Below are positions 22,848 to 32,257 of a stretch of 64,000 bases of DNA, one piece after another. This DNA comes from Prostheceraeus crozeri (taxonomy: Eukaryota; Platyhelminthes; Polycladida; Euryleptidae). Position 1 is the stretch's first letter; each line of letters starts with the position of its first letter. The notes beneath the pieces are model-generated. The model saw only the letters and a list, made by a program, of their open reading frames with translations, was not told the DNA's origin and ran no database searches. The stretch covers positions 260,501 to 324,500 of the forward strand of contig CAJQUW010004404.1 of assembly GCA_907163375.1 (NCBI GenBank), written 5' to 3'. Both the position numbers and the translations under genes were made by a program.

Positions 22848-23339
22848 AATGTCGTCTGCATACCAAGCTTGTTTTGCTCCATCAGTACTTTTCAATATGT
22901 CAATTAAAGGTTTTTCCATCAAGGTGTAGTCTAGCAGGATCTCTATAAGAATTAAAAATGTATTTCTCGAATGGAGGACACAAGCATTTCATATTCATCG
23001 AGGCATCATTTCTATTCATGCGATTAAATGCGTCATCGGCATCCATCAGTATTTTGACTTTCGTATAATCTTCATCAAAAATTGATTTCATCGCATGTAC
23101 AGTTGCTTCAATTCCTGATTGAAGACCACTATATGTTTGTAAGGTTCCACATGCCATGCGAATATCAGGACATAAGATAATCGTTACTGTTTTGCCTATA
23201 ATGTGACGAATGACCTAGTTGAGCTAGCGGTTCATGTTCAAAATCTTCTGTACAGAGTCCTCTAGTTGCATCAGCAATAGCACTGCAGAGATCCTTCGGT
23301 ATTTTCCCGTATAACCTGCTACATACCATTTGGCGCCAT

Positions 23340-23601
23340 CATAGAAATTTATAACAATAACGCTTCTAATGTAGAATGGAAGTAAAGCTTCATGCAATGC
23401 ACAATAGTGGCACATAAATCGCACGCCTTTTCACTTAGATACACTTGTCAACGTCTGTATCATTGTGTTAGAATCAGTCACATGTGCGATTCTAAACTTT
23501 TCATTGGCTCTTCATGCCCCAACTTAGTTCCCCCCGGATGTGCCGCGACCTTGAGTCAATTTCCATTCTAGTCAACTTCAGATAAACTGTTTATTTCTAT
23601 G
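23340..23601. mobile_element. CATAGAAAT-family MITE, copy 1 (262 bp)
   Basis: Ends CATAGAAATTTATAACAA and (complement) CATAGAAATAAACAGTTT, flanked by a perfect 8-bp duplication GGCGCCAT (23332-23339 and 23602-23609). Removal restores the RT reading frame across the site. About 90% similar to the copy at 24094-24349 and in the same orientation. An 8-bp duplication suggests a hAT-type transposase. Confidence 0.93.
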
Positions 23602-24093
23602 GGCGCCATCCATCAGTATCAACATGTGTAGGTCCACCAGCTCCAAGCGTCTTCATTGCGGCTTTTTCGATCATATATCCATCGATTTCTTCAAATGACT
23701 CATTATCAAATACATCATTTGGGTCGGCGTTGTCAATTAATAATTTACTGACTGCTGCAACAACCTGCGGATGCTTTCATGTAATGCTGCTTTTACTTGC
23801 GGTGAAGTTTGATGCATTCCTCCGATGTTTTATTCGGTATTCACTAGTTTCACGGCGCATTAAATTTACCCAGCAGCATGAGATTGACAAAAGGACGCTC
23901 CATCGTTTTATATTAATGTTCTTTTTCTCTGTAAGGCGTTTTTGTATTTCCCGACATAAATTTATCAAACTCCATAAATTGCCATCTTTCCATTTCTTCA
24001 ATCGTTCTGCGAGAAACATGAATGATCCTTTGGTTTTGATCTTGCAAACTGTTTTTGGAACATAATTGGAATAAAAACATGCACTAAAGTAGG

Positions 24094-24349
24094 CATAGAA
24101 ATTGACAACAATAAAACCTCTAGAATGGAAATTAAGCTTCATGCAATGCACAATAACGGCACATAAATCGCACGCATTTTCACTTAGATGCACCTGCCAA
24201 CGTCTGTATCATTGGGCTAGAATCAGTCATATGAGTAAATCGAAGGTATTAATTGGTTCTTCATGCCCCAACTTAGTTCCCCCGGATGTGCCGCGACCTT
24301 GAGTCAATTTCCATTCTAGCGAACTTCAGATAAACAGTTTATTTCTATG
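24094..24349. mobile_element. CATAGAAAT-family MITE, copy 2 (256 bp)
   Basis: Same family and orientation as 23340-23601, with its own perfect 8-bp duplication AAAGTAGG (24086-24093 and 24350-24357). It also sits in the RT pseudogene. The two MITEs inserted independently because their target duplications differ. Confidence 0.93.
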
Positions 24350-24470
24350 AAAGTAGGAGACAGTTTTGCCATTCAGTTTTTGGGCAAAATAACCCGAATA
24401 ATCGAAGCTCTTCCAAAAAGTGACGTGCATTATTTCAACGAGGAAGGATAAATATATTCATCCATGTTAC

Positions 24471-25267
24471 TTATTATGTCATATGCTGATAACAAAGTTC
24501 TTTTGATTTCAGCTTCTCCTTCCATAGGTTCTAATCGCAATGTAGGGTTTGTGCGTTTGACATCTGAATCTGGCTGCTTTTTTTACTCATGCGATAATTT
24601 AGCTGCTAACTGCTAACTCAGATTGTTATCATTACTCGAGATTTGTTTACTACAAACTCTATAAAACAAGAATCAGTGGGTTCATTATTTTCGCAACAAT
24701 AGTTTTCTTTTATTTTTTTTGCAAACATAATTACAAAATCAAAAATACAAACAATCCTGCAAGCCATCAGTGTGAAACATCTTATAAAAATGTATTGAGA
24801 AGGAAACGCACCTATTTATCGCCACTATTCTCGGAAATGCTTACAAGCAGTTGCACTTGTTGGGTCCTGTTAAACTAGAGTAAGCCATGATATAACAAAT
24901 TCAGATCATGTAACTATGAATAGCGTGAAAGCGGAAGTTGATTTAATCTCAAGCTTTATCTCAACTGTTTACGATGTTTCCGGTTATTTCAAGTTAGGCA
25001 AACTCGTCATCCTGCATATGTATAAGGTGTTCATCTCTAATATTTGTTTGCAATCAGAACTGTATGATAAATAATACAACAACATCATAAATACAATACT
25101 CTGCATCACAGAAATTGTATCTTATTCTATAATCTACAAATATTTTTTAATGAATGAGGTATCCAGATGAATAAGGACAGTATCAATGACTACATTAAAA
25201 TAATATAAAAAACCTTGTACTATTTATAAATTATATAATTATACATAAATTTATTATTTATTGGTAA
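24471..25267. other. Intron 3 sequence, nothing recognised
   Basis: AT-rich sequence without believable frames or clear repeats. Confidence 0.5.
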
Positions 25268-26218
25268 ATCAAAACCAATTGTTTTTTCCTAGAATATCAA
25301 ATTTTACACAAAAGTAGAGTTCATGAATGATCAGTTACACTCGCAGTCCCTTAATGTGTCCACCATGATATTCTTGGATCATTTGGAGGCGATCAATAAG
25401 TGATGCAGGTGCCTGCTGTACACCATCTGCTGAGATCGTCTCCGCACGAATAATCCTGGCTTTCAGCTTGGCCATTGTCAGCGGTTGTCCTGGGACATGC
25501 ACCAACCGCTTTAGATTTCCACAATACCAGAAGTCAACTGGTGTCAAGTCTGGAGACCGCGAAGGCCAGAAGTTGGGGAAAAAGTGACTGATTATGCGAT
25601 CTGTGGTGAAGGTGGTCTCCAGAAACTTCTTTGCGTTGCTCTTGATGTGGGGCGGAGCACCGTCCTGTTTGAGCGTGCTCGTCGAACATCTTCTGTGAGC
25701 CTTCAAGATTGGATTCACGTGAGTCACCAGCATGTGTAGGCATCCATTGACGTCAATTGTGCCGGATTTAAAGAAATACGGATGAATCATAAGTTAACCA
25801 CTGAATCTGATTTAAACGCACAATATGGGAGATTGAATTGTCTTTTCTGCATGATAGTGGGGATTGCTGGGACTCCATACGTAGGCATTTCTCGTGTAGA
25901 CCGGTCCATCAAAGTGAAAATGCGTCTCGTCCGTCCAAAGCACGGTCTCCAAATTGACAAGCTCACTATTAATGAACCATTCACCATGGTGTCTTCGCTT
26001 TTCGAAGTCATCTGGTTGTAGCTGATGGCGGATCGATATTCGGTACTTTTGGTATTGAAGCTTCTTTCGCATAACTGGATCAACACTAGATCGATCGCCT
26101 CCAGATGATTCAAGAATATCATGTTGGACACATTAAGTGACTGTGAGTGTAACTGATCATTCATGAACTCCACTCTTGTGTAAAATTTGATATTCTAGGA
26201 AAAAATAATTGGTTTTCA
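25268..26218 (-). mobile_element. Mariner-type element with ~130-bp fold-back ends
   Basis: 25268-25397 and 26088-26218 are complements at about 90% (AAAACCAATT, CCTAGAATATCAAATTTTAC, GTTCATGAATGATCAGTTAC and so on). The left arm contains the C-terminal coding sequence and stop of the transposase (minus strand). The right arm is therefore an inverted copy of the gene's 3' end, standing where the N-terminal coding region should be. No clear TA duplication was fixed. Confidence 0.83.
25335..26075 (-). pseudogene. Mariner/Tc-type transposase lacking its N-terminus
   Basis: Minus-strand order: 'LQPDDFEKRRHHGEWF', 'LWTDETHFHFDG' (first catalytic D), 'NAYVWSPSNPHYH', 'HPYFFKSGTIDVNGCLHML', 'LKQDGAPPHIKSN' (second D) and 'WPSRSPDLTPVDFWYCGNLK' (final acidic position; here SPDLTPVDFW). 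The end is a short tail and stop at 25335. This is the insect-like mariner subgroup with DGAPPH and SPDLxxxDFW. One frame change near 25790; the DNA-binding N-terminus is missing because of the fold-back. Confidence 0.87.
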
Positions 26219-26424
26219 TTTTTATAATTCTTAAAAAAGCTTTAAATTTACTGTAATGCACAACATTCTGTAACATGCCTTTAAGAAGTCAAATGAAGAC
26301 AAACTTACTATTTAACAAAACCTCATGATGTGCAGTTTCTACTGTGAAACTTCCAGACTAATCGATATTATAGGAGAGCTACCATCACCAATTAAAGTTT
26401 TTAGCGACCTTTGGGACACGCTGT

Positions 26425-26502
<78 letters not shown>
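26425..26502. repeat. (TA)n microsatellite, ~78 bp
   Basis: Uninterrupted alternating TA, ending in ATGTATGTAT. Long frames across it on both strands are artefacts of the repeat. A second, shorter (TA)n lies at about 27053-27072. Confidence 0.97.
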
Positions 26503-26510
<8 letters not shown>

Positions 26511-26514
26511 AATT

Positions 26515-26836
26515 TCAATGGAAAGATTTTTACAATAAGACATGACATGTCATGCTCAACACAAAATGTTATCTACGTAATTACATGCCACGGATGCAAC
26601 CAATATTACATTGGCGAGACTAAAAATACAATAAGGTGCAGAACAAGAATTCACAAACAACAGATTAACAACCCTAATTATAGACAGATAAGTTTAAGTG
26701 AACATTTAGATGTATGTGGACGAAGATCTTTTTCTATTTTCCCTTTTATAAGATGTTTTCTGATTGTGATGTAGAGAGAAAAAACAAAGAAAGATATTTC
26801 ATAGAATCCTTTGATCCATCACTCAATTCGACCTAA
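26515..26836 (+). pseudogene. GIY-YIG endonuclease fragment of a Penelope-like element
   Basis: The frame reads 'NVIYVITCHGCNQYYIGETK', the family's IY...YIG core with its CxxC knuckle. It is followed by 'RCRTRIHKQQ' (catalytic arginine region) and 'LSEHLDVCGR'. After a frameshift near 26750 it goes on with 'KMFSDCDVERKNKERYFIESF' and 'DPSLNST' to a stop at 26834-26836, the usual Penelope-like C-terminus. The reverse transcriptase is absent; upstream is only the (TA)n repeat. This copy differs in sequence from the pair at 38 and 63 kb and shows no inverted repeats. Confidence 0.85.
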
Positions 26837-27308
26837 TTATCTTACCCTCAACAGAAATCTATGGTGTACATAATCCTATGATTTTGAAGATATGTTCCAA
26901 ATTTCGATGTTATTTCTAATAACTAACTTTATGATGTATATTTCAAATTTTGTAAATAGCATGTTATCTAAATCTCATTACTTATAAAGCATCTGAAGAA
27001 AAGAAAGCGCTTATGCTTATAAGTAAAAGTCGTGTTTTCAATTTTAATTTCATTATATATATATATATATACATCGTAGAAAATTTCTTTTATCCAACAT
27101 TTGACCATAGTCTCATACTCAATGCATGTCCATATGTCGATTTGAATTCAAATGTATATGTATAGCCTTGATTTTTAATACTGAGATTCTTCCCTTTTAT
27201 TGCTGTCTGACGATTGGTAATGTTTGTATTTCCGTGAAACTTGCAGTTATGGCAATAAATAAGTAATCCAACTCCGCTTGCTTATTTACTATATATTAGG
27301 TGGGTGAG
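26837..27308. other. Likely 3' region of the Penelope fragment, then intron
   Basis: AT-rich sequence with a (TA)n at 27053-27072. Nothing coding is seen. Confidence 0.4.
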
Positions 27309-27309
27309 G

Positions 27310-28640
27310 TGAATAAGGCCCAGCTGGTAATAAGGCCCACTTGCTAGATCTCGGAAACTGCCTAACAAATTTAAGCGCAACAAAATTGAAATGAAAATAT
27401 ATCTAATTTCAAACAAGTGTCAGAAGTTTTATCGATTTTGGTCCAGTGGATCAGATTCTACAGCATCTCAAAAAAAGTACATTCAAATTTCTTCTTTGAT
27501 CTAATATTTGCTCTTCATTTGTTCAAGGATTTCATGACACAAAATATTGATGTATATGAGGTCTTAACATGGAAAATTATTTCTGGCGTATCCTCTCTAT
27601 AACCTTATGTAGTAGTTTGATTTTTGAGTTCGGGAAAGTACGAAAAAACACTGATTATAAAACGATGTCAATATAGCCAATAAGGACCATAAAAAATGCT
27701 GGTAATAACGCCCGGGCCTATCACAGTATAATCAGTACTCCGAAAATCCAACGAAAGTCAGATCCACCTAAAGGTAAGCGCAGTCTTACGTAGAAAGCAC
27801 AACTACGCACAAAAGAAATTTTTACTAATAAAAAGCGCTTTAAGCAAGCACCTATTCTATCCAAGAAGCTTAGTTGTAGAAAAGATGAGCAAGCTGGCAA
27901 TGAATCGTGGGATTGCAAAATTTGTGAGGAAGATGAAAAGTTAGATAGGCCTATGAGACAGTGTATGGCATGTGATGACTAATTGGGTATACACAATTGA
28001 TTAGATTGTGTTGGTTTAAGTCATGGAAGTGACGAAGATGAGTTCCCATTTGTTTGTCATGACTGTTCCAGTGTAGGCCTATAAAGTCTGTGTTTATGAC
28101 TGATAATATAATAGAGAGATTATGCAATACCAAATACGTTACCAAATACAAGGTTTCACCACCATATAGTTATTTTTTCCTCGTGTTAAAAATATGTTTT
28201 GTTTTTCAATAAAAGTCGATGTATTTGAATGAACAATTTTGGTTTTTCTTTTTTACATAGGGGCTTAACTTAAGTCCTAACTCTGAATTACAAGAACATA
28301 TTAGATCTAATCTCATTATACCAATTTGCGTACCAGAAGGTGAATACAATCCATTGTACGAGTATATAGCCTGATGTTAGAAATGACTTATAAACCACCT
28401 AAATTGAATACATTAAATAAAAACAAAAGTGGGCCTTATTACCTACACGTGTCGGTAATAAGGCGCACTCGGTGATTTTTCATCTTTTTGCTCGTACACC
28501 AGAAGTTTCGCAATAATCGACATGAACTTCTCACACATGTTTACTGCACCAGAAATAGATAATTTGAATACGAATTCGTAGTATTTAATCAAAAATTCAA
28601 GACTGTAGACCTCTAAGTCTGTTAGGTGGGCCTTATTCAA
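27310..28640. mobile_element. Non-autonomous element with AATAAGGCCCA ends and PHD-finger remnant
   Basis: Left end GTGAATAAGGCCCA (27309 on) and right end complement GTTGAATAAGGCCCACC (to 28641) are inverted repeats. A second, inner set GGTAATAAGGCCCAC (27326) has inverted and direct counterparts at about 28433-28466. Inside, 27897-28065 encodes a PHD finger, as found at the C-terminus of some pogo/DDE_1 transposases. The main transposase is not present. Target duplication not determined. Confidence 0.6.
27897..28065 (+). pseudogene. PHD zinc-finger remnant
   Basis: One frame on + gives WDCKIC, then QCMAC, a histidine-x3-x-cysteine pair ('IHN...LDCVGL') and 'FVCHDC', i.e. the C4-H-C3 layout of a PHD finger. 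Two in-frame stops lie between the second and third metal pairs. It was probably the C-terminal domain of a transposase whose catalytic part has been deleted. Confidence 0.65.
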
Positions 28641-28832
28641 CTTAAACACCATATTATATGCTACAATCAAGAGTGACTTTGATATTGTTCAAGACTCGAA
28701 ATAAAATGCTTCCAGTGAAAATTTAACATAATTACATCTTTAGAAATGGTAAATTCAATATGATGAGCTATTTACAAAGCTTGCGGCTTCTCTACCCAAC
28801 TCGTGCGTGAGGTTGTTTCATCATAGCATTGT

Positions 28833-29067
28833 AACTCGTTAGATTTAAATAGCCCTCGCCCATGGACTTCTGCAATATAGCATGCTAGTTATAGATTTCC
28901 ATGTCTCGCCCTACGCACTCGGGCATTTAAGATGTCTAACTCGTGAAATGCAATGATATAGGAATATTGTCGTAGTTTAGAGGACAATAATGCAGATTAT
29001 CCGAGGACGCGTTAGCGCCCGAGGATATCTGCATTATTTGTCCGATAAAACTATGACTATATTCCTA
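28833..29067. repeat. Fold-back sequence with two nested hairpins
   Basis: 28959-29067 is a hairpin with about 50-bp arms (TAGGAATATTGTC left, complement at 29057-29067) around GACGCGTTAGCGCCC. Just left, 28833-28955 is a weaker inverted pair sharing CATTG, AACTCGTTAGA, TTAAAT and CGCCC. Probably a fold-back MITE; no protein. Confidence 0.65.
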
Positions 29068-31260
29068 TTATAATTCATCCAAGGTATTGGCTCGGAATAT
29101 GTTAAAAATGACAACTCTATGTTGAATATAACATAGAACATTAGAATTCAAATTCCTAGCAGTGAAAACTTCATGTCACATTGATCAAAACTTTCCAGAC
29201 TACAGGCTGTGTCCATCAATGACTAGTCAACACAAGTAGGGAAACCAGTGTAACTTTATAGCGCGAACAAAATGGTAATTAAAAGTGAATAGGAGTACTT
29301 ATGCTTCATTCGGTTTGCTTATTTATACTTTCATAAGTTTCATCAACTGCATTTCAAAAAATTGTGACACCATTTCTAGTAAAAATGACAGGAAAAATTT
29401 GAAAATATTTTTCATCCAGAATGCTAATCTTCATGGAAGGATTTGAGAAAAGGAATTTTTTTATCATGTATCGACATTACAACATGTACTTCACGTAATC
29501 GATTCAACAACCATTGATGCGAATTAAAATTCCAATCAAAATTTATGTCACAATGATGGTAGATGCTGATATTATGCATGAAATGTACCAGAGGACGAAG
29601 CATGTGCATAAAAATCTCGCTCATTCTGGAAGTAAATGATAACTTGTGGCTGAGAGACAAATCTTCCGACGAATCTCTGACAGAGTAATTTTGCATGTGA
29701 AGTCACATGATCACGGAACCCAAATAACTGCTTCCATGCTTTTCAAGTCATCTACGCATTTGAATGTATTGAATCCATGCTTTACATCAACACCAGGATT
29801 ATATCGTCGTTTGATGTCATCCAGTTTACCGATTAGTGAAATATATCGGTCCATGACAGCAGACTTCTATGTAGAGGGTTACTGTACAAATGATGATCTA
29901 CTGGTCTTATAAGCCGACTTTCACGTCATGAAATTAATCTGATTCTTATAGCTGATGAAAATTAAGATTCCTACCGTGGCAACTGCTTCATCTCACTGGT
30001 CTGGCCTAGCTCACCCAATTCACTTTTTACTTTGTAAATGTTAACCTGACTTGTTGCTAAAATAAGTATTATTGCACCATAGAGTAAGTATATGTAGGTA
30101 GAGTGTTGACTCAAAAAAGTATCAGTATACAGTGAAAATTTTTATATCAAAAGATTCAGTTTTTTGCAGAGATAACATTCCTGTGGTCCAAAAAATTATT
30201 TGAGCAGTTTTGAAAAAGCTAAATTTTTGCAAATTTATTTACTACCGACATGACTCCCCCTTATAAGTAGCATGAAACAAGTTGGATATCAAAAGGAATG
30301 AATATTCGCTAACAAGTATCGTAACTAAGCGGAAATTATGCTGATGATCAAGGAAATCTAATGAACGGCATCATAATGGAAGTCTTCATGAAAAAGTCGA
30401 CATCTTATTGTGCTTTCTTGGCTGTAATTTCATGTTTTAATTCAGTTTTCATCGGCATGATTTTATGATTCACTAAATCCATGCTTCATTTCTTGAATCT
30501 GAATAGTGATGTGGACCCATTTACATCTTTTTAAGTCAACTGAAATCATTGTCTTTGATTATATTATTTTGCTCTAGCAGTGGCAGGTTGCTTACGATAT
30601 GATCACTCTTAAGAAGATTCTCTTGAGGTTCAGCATGAAAGCAATAGCAGCCCATCGAGTTGCCAATTTAACAAAAATTACCTCTCCAAGGATGTCATGA
30701 CAAAATCTGTAAAATAATATCATTTCCTTCTACATTATACTACCATGATCAGTCAATGCCGTGTTAATTTCTTCAAAACTGCATAAATGCGCATGTCTCA
30801 CATTTGGGATCAATTCCAACGGTATTCACCTCGAGTTCATTTAATGAAATTGAAACTGTGTATTGGGGATTCAATGAATGCTGAGTTACCACTCTACCTA
30901 ATATACTTACTCTATGATTGCGCCCTTCATTGGAATACACAAGCACATAGAAAGTTTCTCTAAAACAGTAAATTCTACATGGAGATCTCAAGAAATACTA
31001 GTGATATCCACAATTCTATGGCAAATAGAGGCAGATTTGTGACAGCTATAAAATTCGGATGGTCATAGATTCTGATGATCATGTGAAATGTAATGTTACT
31101 TACGTAACTCTTTACTTACGCAACAACAAAGATGGATACTTTGCACCTGTTGCGCAAATATTTTTTTTCTCATCCTCTAAAACGGTGAATTATAAACTAT
31201 ATTTAATGATAATGGCTTTTAGGTCTATACATGTGCATGAACAACACAACTTCGAAATTA
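29068..31260. other. Intron 3 sequence, no recognised gene
   Basis: Short minus-strand frames at 29424-29696 and 30773-30991 are not recognised. The latter ('NPQYTVSISLNELEVNTV') looks protein-like but is unsupported by neighbours or splice sites. Confidence 0.4.
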
Positions 31261-31825
31261 TCAAAGATAACAGCATAAAATAAAGTTAAAAATAGGATAA
31301 AAAGCAATTAAGAAGAGACACGAAGGATGGACTGATTGATTATTACCTCTTACAATGGCGATGCCAAATCGCTGCAGCAGCCATTCTTTTTCCCTGGGAT
31401 CATCCTTCACCTTGCTCAAACGCTCCCACAAACTCAAGACTGTCTTCAGCGTCATCGGTCCCATGGCACAAGTTGTTTCAAACGCCAGTGGTTCAAAGAT
31501 GTGCCTCTCAGACAGTGCAGCATATTTTGACATTTTGCGTTGTTCTGCACGCGCTGCGGCTGATCCTGGATGGATGGCGGTGCAAGCAGCATCCCAAATC
31601 CAGCTACGACCCATGCGATACGGGAAAGTCGTCATTCCGTCAGGTCATTTTCCGTTACCTCTGTCAAGACCGACGTTTCAAGAACAGAACCCGCACGATC
31701 TAGCGCTCGTTTAAAAATGTCATTCAAAGCAGCATGATGAGGGAATCTACCAGCAGATCGTTTACATGATAGATGGTGATGGCCGAATATGTCCACCGTC
31801 TTGCCGCATTTACACGGTTGAGCCT

Positions 31826-32044
31826 TGTCACAGCGGTGACATGATCGGTGTCTAGACTGCAGCTAATTGATAGCTGATTATTTCATTGGCTGAGACTTGC
31901 CTCATGCAATACATTGTCTTCTGATGAATGATTGATATTCGATTGTGTTCATTTATAAGCAGATGCTACAATAATAAAGCACCACTCGTATCGCAACATG
32001 TTGTTCTGTTATGTGCTATAGACATGCGGGGTTAACAAGTTACA
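31826..32044 (+). repeat. Gypsy 5' LTR
   Basis: 219 bp, TG...CA borders. Contains a TATA-like CATTTATAAGC and an AATAAAG polyadenylation-like signal (about 31972-31978) in the expected order for LTR promoter and RNA end. Confidence 0.93.
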
Positions 32045-32257
32045 TTTGGCGTCGTCTCGAACCTGGTCTGTTGGTGCGTCACGGAGAGGTGCGAATTCTG
32101 CGAGGAGCCTTCCTTCGAGTGGGAGTGACGTGTGCTGCTATCTTCTGCATCTATCGATTCAATTCCAAGGCCAATTCCCCGGATCGGATGACTATACTAC
32201 TGTAAGTTGCCCTTCTAACCATTCACTTTTTGAGCCTCATTTCGGTTAGCTTAAGTC

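Larger units (their letters stand above)
22042..24470 (-). pseudogene. Reverse-transcriptase polyprotein pseudogene cut by three MITEs
   Basis: Reading down the minus strand with the inserts removed gives one RT protein of an unclassified, non-LTR-like family that I recall from cnidarian and other invertebrate genomes. N-terminal block: 'FLAERLKKWKDGNLWSLI' (about 24000). Next 'AAMKTLGAGGPTHVDTDGWR' (about 23620-23680) rejoins 'KIPKDLCSAIADATRGLC' (about 23230-23300) after removal of 23340-23601. Then 'IIGKTV', 'ACGTLQTYSGLQSGIEATVH' and 'ILMDADDAFNRMNR' (palm motif A, about 23020-23060). The YADD palm motif C is interrupted by 22535-22847. Thumb/C-terminal blocks: 'LTNWWIKLFQLGPSYRCFS' and 'FVQRTIPETAHLFYPLEEAI' (about 22110-22180). 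Many frameshifts and stops. The 22039 border is the pogo MITE. Confidence 0.82.

Noticed and set aside
26325..26774. Long open frames on both strands across the (TA)n run
   Set aside because: The repeat has no stops in several frames. Only the part after 26515 (+) has real family sequence (GIY-YIG).
29424..30991. Decayed receptor-like gene on the minus strand
   Set aside because: Two short protein-like frames without recognisable order or motifs.
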